From Maridesulfovibrio salexigens DSM 2638 (GTDB lineage Bacteria; Desulfobacterota; Desulfovibrionia; Desulfovibrionales; Desulfovibrionaceae): a stretch of 64,000 bases of DNA. A model generated the notes under the pieces. That model was not told where the DNA came from. It saw only the letters and a list, made by a program, of their open reading frames with translations, and did not search any database. The DNA is taken from contig NC_012881.1 of the NCBI RefSeq assembly GCF_000023445.1, positions 377,501-441,500 on the forward strand, in the 5' to 3' direction. Of this stretch, positions 25,095 through 33,765 are shown in pieces (position 1 is the stretch's first letter; each line of letters starts with the position of its first letter). The translations under genes and the position numbers were made by a program.

Positions 25095-26087
25095 ATGATC
25101 CGGATGCGGATTTCCATCACAACGTTCTTTTTGTTCCTGATAATGTTCTCGGCCGTACAGGTTCGGGCTGAACAAGAGCGTCCAATCTGGTGGAATGATG
25201 TGCAGAAGGAAGCTGACCGTTACGGCTATAAGCTGTTGGACGGACCGGGAGTTGAAGAGAAATTAAAAGAAGTTCCCGGAATTATGCTGCTGGATGTGCG
25301 GGCCGGATACGAATTTGAAGGAGGGCATATTCCCGGTGCCCGGAACATGGAATTTGAACTTGGCGAAGACCAGTACTTCTCCAAGGAAAGAGAAAAGCAG
25401 TTGCGGGAGTTGCTTGGGCCGGATCTTAACCGTCCGGTGATTATCTACTGCCGCAGCTTCAGGTGACTGCGCAGTTCCATTGCGGCTCGCCGTGCAGCGC
25501 GCCTCGGTTATACGAACATTTACCGCTATGCTGCGGGATGGTTCGGCTGGGTGGAGACTCATCTGCCGGAAAAACAGACGGTAGAACTGAAGATCATTCC
25601 GGATATGAATTTTGCATTCTCCGGCAACGCTGAAGAGCGCTCTTATCTTGGGTTAGACAAAGGGAAAAGCGACCTGAATCTGTCCTCACTCGATGCGAAA
25701 TATTTCCTGCTACTGCTGGTGGAAGAAGGTCATGCTGAAAACGCACAGGCGGTTCTTAGTGTTGATGCTGCGCGCAGGGAACTTGAATGCTGTACCCCGG
25801 ACATGCTGTTCATAACTGTCGGGTTCGGCATGAATCGTCGCGAAGCCATACGTTTCCACAAGATCAACAATGCCGGGATTCCCATGCTTGCTGATCCCGT
25901 GGAACACAGTGGGGCTTTAAGAGAAGGGGAGCAACTTCCTGTCGTATTCATGTTGAAAAAGGAAGAGGATGCTTTTGCGGTAATGTTTGTCTGCAATGAT
26001 CTGGTTTCCGGACCGGCACCGCTGGTTATAAGAATCAACGATGCCCTTAGCGGAAAACCCGGACGAAAATGTATTAGGAGGAAGTAA
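25095..26087 (+). CDS. Probable selenocysteine rhodanese fused to a thioredoxin-like domain
   Basis: One 330-residue frame if the TGA at 25464-25466 is read through. A signal peptide (about 1-24) precedes a rhodanese domain (LLDVRAGYEFEGGHIPGARN). The active-site loop is IIYCRSFR-U-LRSS, then AARRAARLGYTNIYRYAAGW continues the fold in the same frame. The TGA falls exactly on the second Cys of the CxxxxC loop of the neighbouring rhodanese (Cys112/Cys216), giving Cys119 and Sec124. The organism reads UGA as Sec in fdhA. The C-terminal part (about 170-325) resembles a TlpA/peroxiredoxin fold with its CxxC lost (EEGHAENAQ). A pseudogene with a nonsense mutation is the alternative. Confidence 0.75.
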
Positions 26088-26724
26088 CTTCTTCCAGCAT
26101 GGCAATCAGCAGTTCAGATGCTGCAATGTAAAATTTAATGGCATCGCTGTCAGCCAGCTTTTCATTGAATTTGCGGACCCAGACCATTTTTTGTGCTGCA
26201 AATGCTCTGGCCTGCTTGAGGGAATCCTCATCGTTTCCACCCCAGCCGTTGGCCAGCAGCACGTAGAGGTATTCCAGCTCAATGCAGAGATGGTCCATAG
26301 GTTCGGAAGCCTGTTCCCCGGTGGGGGCAAGCCCGGCTTCTTCAAGAAGTTTGCTCATGGTAACATGGGATTCGCCCATAACTCTGCCGGAGCCCGGTTC
26401 GTAGCATGATTCATAAAGCGGGGCGACAATCCCGTCACGGCTGTTGATGAACAACCTTACGTATTCGGACTCAAGCTCGGCACAGAAAGTGTCGGTGACA
26501 TCCGGGTAGGATGTTTGGAGATCTTTCAGTGGTCCTGAAAGGGATTGCAGCGATTCCGTTGAAAGTGTAGCCAGTTCGGGCAGACCTTCGTCCAGAAGTG
26601 CGGCACATTCTTCGGGGTTTATCCCTCTGAAAATAATGGCACACAGCTCAATACAGTTGAGCAGGCAAACCTGATCAAGGTTTTCTTCTTCGGACGTTGG
26701 TGTGTTGGTATTTTTATCAGTCAT
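26074..26724 (-). CDS. TorD/DmsD-family molybdoenzyme chaperone
   Basis: A 216-residue, mostly helical protein. It carries the family features EYVRLFINSRDGIVAPLYESCYE and EPMDHLCIELEYLYVL (E-PxDH-type motif), as in TorD, DmsD and NarJ relatives. These chaperones bind the Tat signal of molybdoenzymes and help insert the cofactor. The likely client is the Tat-dependent enzyme at 20148. The gene is on the opposite strand, overlapping the end of the Sec-rhodanese gene by 14 bases and divergent from the CstR-like regulator. Confidence 0.88.
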   Translation of the reverse strand: MTDKNTNTPTSEEENLDQVCLLNCIELCAIIFRGINPEECAALLDEGLPELATLSTESLQSLSGPLKDLQTSYPDVTDTFCAELESEYVRLFINSRDGIVAPLYESCYEPGSGRVMGESHVTMSKLLEEAGLAPTGEQASEPMDHLCIELEYLYVLLANGWGGNDEDSLKQARAFAAQKMVWVRKFNEKLADSDAIKFYIAASELLIAMLEEVTSS

Positions 26725-26775
26725 CAGGGGACTCTACTTAATCTCTCATGCACATACAAGATCAAGGAGCACGTT

Positions 26776-27063
26776 ATGCCCGAATCCGCAGCAGAACAGG
26801 AAAAAATCAAAATTGATGTCCTTAAGCGCATGAAGCGTATCGAAGGACAGATCAGAGGAATTCAGGGAATGATTGAAAGTGGCAAGGAATGCAGCGATAT
26901 CTTAACGCAGGTAAAAGCTGCGCGTTCCGCCCTTAAATCTTCAACTAAACTTATTATGAAACGTTACATGCTTAAGTGCTATGCCGAGGCCATCGAAAGC
27001 GGTGAAGACCCGGTTGAGGCAATGGATAAGTTCGTAACTGTCATGACCAATTATATGGAGTAG
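26776..27063 (+). CDS. CsoR/CstR-family (DUF156) repressor, persulfide-sensor type
   Basis: A 95-residue all-helical repressor of the DUF156 family (KRMKRIEGQIRGIQGMIESGKECSDILTQVKAARSAL). The two family Cys residues are present (Cys39, Cys68). The His that completes the copper site of CsoR, four residues before the second Cys, is Tyr64 here. This favours a CstR-like sensor that forms a di- or persulfide link between the two Cys over a copper sensor. The operator in the promoter at 19610 and the rhodanese/sulfur reductase genes fit this role. Confidence 0.85.
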   Translation: MPESAAEQEKIKIDVLKRMKRIEGQIRGIQGMIESGKECSDILTQVKAARSALKSSTKLIMKRYMLKCYAEAIESGEDPVEAMDKFVTVMTNYME

Positions 27064-27071
27064 GTATTGTA

Positions 27072-27332
27072 ATGGGAAGATCGGTTTTTGTTGTAATTCT
27101 GTTTTTGGGGCTTGCCGCCAACGCTATTGCTGGCAGTAATTTGAATCGTTGCTTTTACAGTATGGACAGTAACGGTGATGAAATGGTTACCGTTGACGAA
27201 TTTAAGGCTGCTCTTCCTGATTCAGCCGATGTTTTCGAAGAAGCCGATGCTGACAAAAGCGGAGCACTGGATCATGACGAATGGGAATCTTTCAAAAGCT
27301 CCAAAGGAATTGAAGAGCAGCATAACAGCTGA
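27072..27332 (+). CDS. Exported EF-hand calcium-binding protein
   Basis: 86 residues: a signal peptide (about 1-20) and two EF-hand loops, residues 32-43 (DSNGDEMVTVDE) and 59-70 (DADKSGALDHDE), both with acidic residues at the ligand positions. It should bind Ca2+ in the periplasm. It begins 8 bases after the repressor gene. Its role in the sulfur island is unknown; a structural or stabilising partner of an exported protein is possible. Confidence 0.85.
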   Translation: MGRSVFVVILFLGLAANAIAGSNLNRCFYSMDSNGDEMVTVDEFKAALPDSADVFEEADADKSGALDHDEWESFKSSKGIEEQHNS

Positions 27333-27403
27333 TTTCAAAGAAAGTAGAATTTAAGGGCGTACTTAATCAACACACACCCTAATTTATAAGGACATCCAGA
27401 TCT

Positions 27404-29023
27404 ATGAACATCGGACCGTATACTTTTGAAGAGTTCAAGGAAGTTGCCCGTAAATTTCACGGATATCCCGCTCCCGGATTGCTTATCGGCGGGTATATGG
27501 TGGAGGAAGCCAAGAAACATCTTCCCGCAGACACTCTTTTTGATGCTGTGGTGGAAACCGGGAAATGTCTGCCTGATGCTGTTCAGATCCTCACCCTTTG
27601 CTCATATGGAAACGGCTGGATGAAAGTAATCAAGCTTGGACGTTACGCTCTTTCTCTTTACGATAAGTATACAGGGAAAGGTGTGCGTATCCATATTGAT
27701 ACTGAAAAGCTGGAAAACTGGCCGGAAATCAAGGCCTGGTTTTTGAAACTGAAGCCGAAAAAGGAACAGGATACCGATAAACTTTTCGCTGAAATATGTG
27801 AGGCCGGACCGTCACTTTGTTCCATCACCCCTGTTCAGATTGCGCCCGATTTTATGGGGCATAAGCATATGCGTGATATCGGTATCTGTCCGTCTTGCAA
27901 TGAAGCTTATCCGCTCAGTGACGGGGCAATATGCCGTGGTTGTCAGGGAGAAGTGCCTTATGTGGGCGGCTCTCGCGATGTTGTTCGCGAAGATTGCGTT
28001 GTGGCTGTGGAAGTTGAGGACGCAGTAGGCAGAACCGCTTTGCATGACATGACCCGTATTGAACCCGGAGTTTACAAGGGGCCGGAGTTCAAGGCCGGGC
28101 AGGAAATCACTGCCGGGGATGTCTGTCGCTTGCAGCAGATGGGTCGTAACCGGGTTTATGTTCAGGATGAAAGTTCTGCGGATGGAATGGTTCATGAGAA
28201 TGAAGCCGCACAAGCCTTTGCAGACCGAATGGCCGGGGAAGGAATTGTGTTCAAGGCTCCCCCGGAAGAAGGTAAAATCAGTTTCTGTGCAGCTTACAAA
28301 GGACTGTTTTCCATCAACCGTGATATTCTTGAGCGGTTCAACATGCTGCCCGATGTGATGTGTACTTCCAGACAGGGCGATATCCTTGTGGATGAAGGAA
28401 AGCCTGTTGCCGGAACAAGGGCTATCCCTCTGCATATTTCCGAAACCGTTTTCCGTAATGCCTTATCCGTGCTTGATGAAGATCCGCTCTTTTCCGTCAT
28501 TCCATTGAGAAAGGCCAAAGTAGGAATTCTGGTTACCGGAACTGAAGTCTTTCAAGGTCTGATAGAAGATAAATTTGTTCCGATCATCAGTGGAAAGGTG
28601 GAACGTCTGGGGTGTGAAGTTGCTGCAAGCGTGATTGTTCCTGATGATAAGGATGCTATTTCAAATGGCGTGAATGAACTTTTGAAGCAGGGTGCTGATC
28701 TGATTGTAACCACGGCAGGTCTTTCCGTAGACCCTGATGATGCTACCCGCGCCGGTCTGGTTGATGCCGGGCTGAAGGATGCTTTATTCGGAGTCCCCGC
28801 GTTGCCCGGAACCATGCTTTTGCTCGGGAAGATTCAGCATGCTGATGTTATCGGCGTTCCGGCCTGTGCTTTATTCTACAAGATTACCAGTTTTGATTTG
28901 GTGCTGCCGCGTATTCTTGCGGGGCAGGCCATCACGCGCAAAGAGCTTACTCGCTTAGCCGAGGGCGGACTTTGTCTTAACTGTCGTTCTTGTACTTTTC
29001 CGAAGTGTCCGTTTGGAAAGTAG
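27404..29023 (+). CDS. FmdE-MoeA-like fusion protein
   Basis: 539 residues. The N-terminal ~200 residues match FmdE (formylmethanofuran dehydrogenase subunit E-like: FHGYPAPGLLIGGYMVEEA, GNGWMKVIKLGRYALSLYD) and end in a four-Cys zinc ribbon (CPSC..CRGC). The C-terminal half is MoeA-like (VGILVTGTEVFQGLI..PDDKDAISNGVNELLKQGADLIVTTAGLSVDPDD). The extreme C-terminus has CLNCRSCTFPKCPFGK. MoeA inserts Mo or W into molybdopterin. The fusion probably delivers cofactor to the molybdoenzyme of this island or to the formate dehydrogenase. Confidence 0.85.
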   Translation: MNIGPYTFEEFKEVARKFHGYPAPGLLIGGYMVEEAKKHLPADTLFDAVVETGKCLPDAVQILTLCSYGNGWMKVIKLGRYALSLYDKYTGKGVRIHIDTEKLENWPEIKAWFLKLKPKKEQDTDKLFAEICEAGPSLCSITPVQIAPDFMGHKHMRDIGICPSCNEAYPLSDGAICRGCQGEVPYVGGSRDVVREDCVVAVEVEDAVGRTALHDMTRIEPGVYKGPEFKAGQEITAGDVCRLQQMGRNRVYVQDESSADGMVHENEAAQAFADRMAGEGIVFKAPPEEGKISFCAAYKGLFSINRDILERFNMLPDVMCTSRQGDILVDEGKPVAGTRAIPLHISETVFRNALSVLDEDPLFSVIPLRKAKVGILVTGTEVFQGLIEDKFVPIISGKVERLGCEVAASVIVPDDKDAISNGVNELLKQGADLIVTTAGLSVDPDDATRAGLVDAGLKDALFGVPALPGTMLLLGKIQHADVIGVPACALFYKITSFDLVLPRILAGQAITRKELTRLAEGGLCLNCRSCTFPKCPFGK

Positions 29024-29043
29024 AATAGCTGGGTATGTTTTCG

Positions 29044-29093
29044 TTCCCCCTTCTTTCCCCGGCAGTGGAGAGTCTGCCGGAGAAAAAGGGGTG
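29044..29093. terminator. Hairpin between FmdE-MoeA and nhaB
   Basis: An imperfect long inverted repeat centred on CCGGCAG / CTGCCGG (29059-29065, 29074-29080), with outer CCCCTT / AAGGGG pairing. It separates two convergent genes and can serve both strands. Confidence 0.6.
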
Positions 29094-29116
29094 CCGCTTA
29101 AATGCGGCGCGGCAGT

Positions 29117-30739
29117 TTACAGGAAGTAATTAACTGCCGCTAGGCCGGTCAGGGACATTGTGATGGTGTATGGTAATGCCAGCATTACCATCCGGCCGTA
29201 TGAGAGGCGTATCACCGGTGCAAGAGCTGATGTCAGGAGAAAGAGGAATGCAGCCTGACCGTTGGGGGTCGCCACACTGGGGATGTTGGTCCCGGTGTTA
29301 ATGGCAACGGCCAGCTTGTCGAAGTGGTGCATGATCTCAAGAACTTTTGTAGCGGTAGCCTGAGGCATGCCTGCGACAACATCGATCCTCGCCAGATGAG
29401 GATCGGTAAGCTTTTCCATCAGAGCCTGAGCGCTCATACCGATGTCAGGGAGAGTCCCCAGCAGGTTGATAAAGTGAAGTTTTGTTTCTGATATATAAAC
29501 AGTAGCCACAAATACGTTGTCAGAAATTGCAGAGAGCAATCCGTTGGCAATGTAGTATGCGGCAAGCTGAGTATGTCCCTGCATGCTGAGAACGAACTCA
29601 ATGATCGGGTGGAATATTTCCTGATCATGGATCACAGCCACGATAGAGAAGAAGACCACCAGCAGAGCGGTAAAAGGAAGTGCTTCTTCAAAAGCCTTAC
29701 CAAGCTGGTGCTCTTCGATATAGCCGTTCATGGAAGTCAGGAAGATGATTACAGAAAGTCCGATGATCCCCACTGCAGCAAGGTGAAAAGCAAGAGCCAC
29801 GACCAGCCAGACCCCGGTCAGGGATTGGATGATCAGTCTGGTTTTGCCTGCCTGACCTTGTTTTTCTTCCATTTTTACCGCTGTTTCGAGCAGGTGTGAA
29901 CGTATGTTTCCGGGCAGTTTTGCGCCGTATCCGAAAAGATGAAATTTTTCCACAGTCATACAGGTCAGCAAGCCCACTGCAAGCACAGGCAGGGATACGG
30001 GCATTACTTCCAGAAAGAATTCCACAAAATGCCAGCCCATTTCACCGCCGATAAGCAGGTTCTGGGGTTCACCAACAAGCGTACATACTCCGCCCAATGC
30101 AGTACCGACAGCACCGTGCATCATCAGGTTGCGCAGGAAGGCCCGGAATTCTTTAAGGTCTGAGCGGTTCTTTTCAATTACCGCCTGATCGCTGCAAAGG
30201 TCGTGCTCGCAATGCAGTGTCTTGCCGGAAGCAAACCTGTGGTAGATATTGTAGAAACTGTAGGCCACGGCAATGATGACCGCAGTAACGGTAAGGGCAT
30301 CCAGAAAAGCGGACAGAAATGCTCCGGCAAAGCAGAACATTAATGAAATGGCGACCTTGGAATGAACCCGGACCAGAATGCGGGTAAAGGTGAATTGCAG
30401 GAATTCTTTCATGAAGTAGATACCGGCGACCATGAAGATCAGCAGCAGTATAACCTCAAAGTTATTCAGTGCTTCGTGGTAGATGGTTTCTGTTGAAGTC
30501 AGGCCCATGAACACTGCTTCGATGGCCAGCAGTCCGCCTGCTGGAAGGGGGTAGCACTTCAGTGCCATTGCCAGCGTGAAAATGAATTCACCGATTAATG
30601 CCCAGCCTGCAACCTGTGGTCCGGCTGTGAGCATGAGTACGGGGTTGATGACCAGAAAGGCCAGAATAACTTGCTTGTACCATTTGGGAGCATGGCCGAG
30701 GAAGTTGTTTCCGAGTGATTGCAGGAATGTCTGCTGCAT
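29117..30739 (-). CDS. nhaB: Na+/H+ antiporter NhaB
   Basis: A 540-residue membrane protein with about twelve helices and NhaB signatures: [15 protein letters not shown] near the start, [19 protein letters not shown], and [20 protein letters not shown]. It exports sodium in exchange for protons. Length matches E. coli NhaB (513 residues) with a small extension. Its presence suits a marine or brackish habitat. It is transcribed alone or with the SLC13 gene located upstream on the same strand. Confidence 0.93.
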   Translation of the reverse strand: MQQTFLQSLGNNFLGHAPKWYKQVILAFLVINPVLMLTAGPQVAGWALIGEFIFTLAMALKCYPLPAGGLLAIEAVFMGLTSTETIYHEALNNFEVILLLIFMVAGIYFMKEFLQFTFTRILVRVHSKVAISLMFCFAGAFLSAFLDALTVTAVIIAVAYSFYNIYHRFASGKTLHCEHDLCSDQAVIEKNRSDLKEFRAFLRNLMMHGAVGTALGGVCTLVGEPQNLLIGGEMGWHFVEFFLEVMPVSLPVLAVGLLTCMTVEKFHLFGYGAKLPGNIRSHLLETAVKMEEKQGQAGKTRLIIQSLTGVWLVVALAFHLAAVGIIGLSVIIFLTSMNGYIEEHQLGKAFEEALPFTALLVVFFSIVAVIHDQEIFHPIIEFVLSMQGHTQLAAYYIANGLLSAISDNVFVATVYISETKLHFINLLGTLPDIGMSAQALMEKLTDPHLARIDVVAGMPQATATKVLEIMHHFDKLAVAINTGTNIPSVATPNGQAAFLFLLTSALAPVIRLSYGRMVMLALPYTITMSLTGLAAVNYFL

Positions 30740-30836
30740 CAGAATCTCCTTTTATAATTCATGCCGGATATCGCGCGGCAGTATCCGTTTGTCGTGCTCT
30801 TTTCCGGTATAGTTTGCGTTTCTATTTATGGCAGGT

Positions 30837-30875
30837 GGAGGAATATCCGCGAAATTGCTGGGCGGATATTCCTCC
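30837..30875. terminator. Hairpin downstream of the SLC13/TrkA-C gene
   Basis: Perfect 14-bp inverted repeat GGAGGAATATCCGC / GCGGATATTCCTCC with an 11-base loop, 42 bases after the stop of the minus-strand gene ending at 30917. No clear U-run follows, so Rho-independent termination is uncertain. Confidence 0.55.
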
Positions 30876-30916
30876 GGGGGAGTGCTAGCGTAAGGTCCTT
30901 GAAATAAGGTTTGGTG

Positions 30917-32716
30917 CTAATAAAGTATCATCAGAGCGGAGATCATGACGGCCATATACAAGATGGTCATACCGGTCCCGGCACGGACGTAGTCGACTGT
31001 TTTGTATCCTCCGGGGCGCATAATCAGGGCGTTAACCTGATGGGTTGGCAGAACGAAGGTGTTCGAAGCTGCGACCGCCACAGTCAGGGCTGCGATGCGC
31101 GGATCGACTCCGGCATTGAGGGCCATGTTCATGGACAGGGGCACCAGTAGGACTGTTGCGCCTACATTTGAGGCCACCAGAGTGAAGAACGAGGTCAGCG
31201 CACCGATTACAGTCAATAGAATCAGGGCCGAGGGGTGTCCCAATGCGGCCATGATGGTGTCTGCAATATATTTTGCTGCCCCGGTGTTCTCAAAAGCCAT
31301 GCCCAGCGGGATAAGACCGCCGAGTAGGAATACGGTCATCCAGTCTACGGACTGGTATGCTTCATCAATGCTCAGGACTTTGGTCAGAACCATTCCCAGT
31401 GCGCCGGTCAGCAGTGCGATGGAGAGCTGAATGTGCAGGCCGAGGATCATGAACAGGGAAACCGCCAGCCACATGAGGGCCAGTTTTGCCTTTTCAGTGC
31501 GCAGGATTTCGCCTTTTACTTCTTCGGTAAATACAAAGTCCGGACGGTCTTTGAGCATGTGGAACATTTCCCAGCGACCATGCAGCAGAAGGGCATCACC
31601 GGATTCTAAGCGCAGGTCGGTCAACCCGCTGATGAACAGTTTCTCGCCCCTGAAGATTGCCACCGGGGAAACCTGAAAGCGGTTACGGATGCCCAGAGTA
31701 CGCAGTGTTTCGCCTACAAGTTCTGAGCGTGGGGTGATGATACCTTCCATGAGTCCGGCATTGTTGGGAGAAAGTTCTTCGGCAAAGGTTTCAAGGTCGT
31801 CCTTGAGAGCCCAGCCGTAGTCCGCAGCCATGCGCTGCACAGATTCGATCGGGCCGACCACTGCAAGATGGTCTCCGGGCAGGATTACTTCCTGTGCATC
31901 CGGGGCGATCTTATGGTTTTTGCCGCGTTCGCGCGCAATTGCGACAATGGTTGAAAAATAAATGGGGCGTAGCTCAAGGTTCATGAGATCATGGTCGCAG
32001 CTCCATGTTTCAGGAACATGCATCTCATATAGGGAGCCGATGCCGCCGTATGTGTTGGCGAGCAATTCGGACATGGGGCCCGAAGTTTCGCCTACGTTTT
32101 TGCTGGGCAGGATGAAACGGCCCAGAATAATGAAATAGATGAGTGCGGCAACAAGAAGACAGATGCCTATAGGTGTTACCCCGAACATTCCGAAGGGTTC
32201 GTAATGTTTACCGCCTACGATCATAAGGTCGTTAAGCAGGATCAGAGGACTGGAGCCTACAAGGGTCAGGCAGCCGCCGATAATGGCGCAGAATCCCATG
32301 GGCATAAGCAGTCTGCCAACAGGAACTCCGGTCTGGTTGCCGATGCGTTTGGCTGCGGGCAGGAACAGGGCTGCGGCCCCGATATTCTGCATAAATCCTG
32401 AAATTATGGCGACAGTTCCGGCTATGAGTGACATGATCCTGGTTTCGCTTTTTCCTGCGAATTTAAGGATAACCCGTGCCAGGGAGTTCATTACGCCGGT
32501 CTTGTCCAGTCCGGCTCCGATGATGATAACAGCAATGATGGAGACGACAGCGTTACTGCTTAAACCGCTGATGGCCTGTTTTGGAGTAACAAGCCCGAGC
32601 AGGGGCAGTAAAACCATCATGATGATGCCGACTACGTCGACCCTCACCCATTCGAATATGAAAAGCAGCACCGCGAAGGCCAGTACTGCCATTACGAGAA
32701 GAATTTCTGGAGTCAT
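30917..32716 (-). CDS. SLC13/DASS-family carrier with two TrkA-C domains
   Basis: A 599-residue membrane protein. Two blocks of helices flank a central cytosolic region (about 210-400) containing two TrkA-C/RCK-C repeats (DHLAVVGPIESVQRMA and GDALLLHGRWEMFHML). The carrier part has SLC13 hallmarks (IGGCLTLVGSSPLILLND, SNVGATVLLVPLS, PTHQVNALIMRPGGYK). Such proteins move sulfate or dicarboxylates with Na+. In a sulfate reducer sulfate is plausible but not proven. A Usp-like gene lies 41 bases upstream in the same orientation. Confidence 0.87.
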   Translation of the reverse strand: MTPEILLVMAVLAFAVLLFIFEWVRVDVVGIIMMVLLPLLGLVTPKQAISGLSSNAVVSIIAVIIIGAGLDKTGVMNSLARVILKFAGKSETRIMSLIAGTVAIISGFMQNIGAAALFLPAAKRIGNQTGVPVGRLLMPMGFCAIIGGCLTLVGSSPLILLNDLMIVGGKHYEPFGMFGVTPIGICLLVAALIYFIILGRFILPSKNVGETSGPMSELLANTYGGIGSLYEMHVPETWSCDHDLMNLELRPIYFSTIVAIARERGKNHKIAPDAQEVILPGDHLAVVGPIESVQRMAADYGWALKDDLETFAEELSPNNAGLMEGIITPRSELVGETLRTLGIRNRFQVSPVAIFRGEKLFISGLTDLRLESGDALLLHGRWEMFHMLKDRPDFVFTEEVKGEILRTEKAKLALMWLAVSLFMILGLHIQLSIALLTGALGMVLTKVLSIDEAYQSVDWMTVFLLGGLIPLGMAFENTGAAKYIADTIMAALGHPSALILLTVIGALTSFFTLVASNVGATVLLVPLSMNMALNAGVDPRIAALTVAVAASNTFVLPTHQVNALIMRPGGYKTVDYVRAGTGMTILYMAVMISALMILY

Positions 32717-32757
32717 AAGTATCCCTTTAGTATTTGAAACAGCAAGAAAACCCGGGA

Positions 32758-33369
32758 TTACCCGACTCTAAGTGTCGCTCGTGTGTACACCGGAATAGTT
32801 GTTCCGGCATTTTGGGTACGGATAACATCTTCCATAACGTAACGTAGTTCTTCGTCCTGATTATGGAGTTCGGCCACAACAGAATCTTCAGCACCTTGTT
32901 TTACAACGTGCGCGAAGCAGAGACCTGCTTCCTTCGCCTTTGTGGAGAAATGAGAGATATTTTTTTCGGATTGGGAACAGAAATCGGTGAAATTAGAGCC
33001 CCGTTCATCCAGATTTAGTGCGATCAAGCTACTTTTGGTTCTGGCAGCCATTTCAACTGCATAGCTTACTACTTTGCCGGAAAAAGCGGCTCCCTTGCTT
33101 ACCACAAGGATTTTGCCGCCTGAGCAGGTACATTCAGAAAGGCCGTTTACCAGCTCGTTATTATCCTTTTGGACAACTTCTTTCTTAGTGTTGCCGGATA
33201 AAAATCGGTTGAATAAAGTTATCAAGAAAACCTCCCTCTCTGTGGGGTCGACTAAAGCCTGATCCCGGTTGATGGCCCACGCTCCGACATTACAGGTGTT
33301 GCTTCGATTTGCTGCCTTTGATGCATAATAGCGTTCCAAAAGACCGAAAAATCCTTGTTCTGTGGCCAT
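32758..33369 (-). CDS. Universal-stress-protein-like cytosolic protein
   Basis: 203 residues from the ATG at 33369, chosen because AGGAGG lies 4 bases upstream (the frame extends 21 codons further without a ribosome site). The N-terminus (FFGLLERYYASKAANRSNTCNVGAWAINRD) is not typical. The C-terminal part (about 85-190) has a Usp-like alpha/beta fold: ILVVSKGAAFSGKVVSYAVEMAARTKSSLIALNLDE. No clear ATP-binding G-2x-G-9x-G motif is seen. Coupling to an SLC13 carrier suggests a regulator of the transporter. Confidence 0.7.
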   Translation of the reverse strand: MATEQGFFGLLERYYASKAANRSNTCNVGAWAINRDQALVDPTEREVFLITLFNRFLSGNTKKEVVQKDNNELVNGLSECTCSGGKILVVSKGAAFSGKVVSYAVEMAARTKSSLIALNLDERGSNFTDFCSQSEKNISHFSTKAKEAGLCFAHVVKQGAEDSVVAELHNQDEELRYVMEDVIRTQNAGTTIPVYTRATLRVG

Positions 33370-33504
33370 GGTGCCTCCTGATTGTTGTTTCCTTCCTTGA
33401 ACTTGCCCCTCATAAATCAATATCCATGCCAAGGCTTATTTTTTATAAAAAGTCTTTAGAAACAATAGTTTATGGAAAAAGGCGTTTGGGTGGGTTTTTA
33501 TTGG

Positions 33505-33521
33505 TGTTGCTATCTGCAACA
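33505..33521. promoter_or_regulatory. TGTTGC-N5-GCAACA operator-like palindrome 1
   Basis: TGTTGCTATCTGCAACA: a perfect 6+5+6 inverted repeat, about 350 bp upstream of the receiver-Lon start. It is one of three related sites. Confidence 0.65.
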
Positions 33522-33581
33522 TTTTTTAAGGAAGGCGCTTTGGGTTTTACTGAAAGCTTACTGAATCCCTGCAAAACAGTG

Positions 33582-33598
33582 TGTTGCTTTTTGCAACG
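33582..33598. promoter_or_regulatory. TGTTGC-N5-GCAACA operator-like palindrome 2
   Basis: TGTTGCTTTTTGCAACG: a perfect 5-bp-arm inverted repeat (GTTGC/GCAAC), 77 bp from copy 1, on a similar face of the helix. Confidence 0.65.
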
Positions 33599-33748
33599 AT
33601 TTAAGAGTTGTTTTTTGATCGTGGTGCAGTGGAATATTAATTTTTATGAGTTAGGTTGGTGTTTTTGAAAGCTGTCAGAGTGCGCAGTTTGGTTGTTTGG
33701 TGTGTTTTTTGTAAGGCTTGTGCAAAAAAGTACAGAGTGACGGGGTGC

Positions 33749-33765
33749 TGTTTCAACATGCAACA
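33749..33765. promoter_or_regulatory. TGTTGC-N5-GCAACA operator-like palindrome 3
   Basis: TGTTTCAACATGCAACA: the same motif with one mismatch in the left arm. It is just upstream of the AT-rich block that may hold the promoter of the receiver-Lon gene. Confidence 0.55.

Noticed and set aside
33309-33668. 119-residue open frame in the region before receiver-Lon.
   Set aside because: Begins antisense within the Usp-like gene, has no ribosome-binding site and crosses the two perfect operator-like palindromes.
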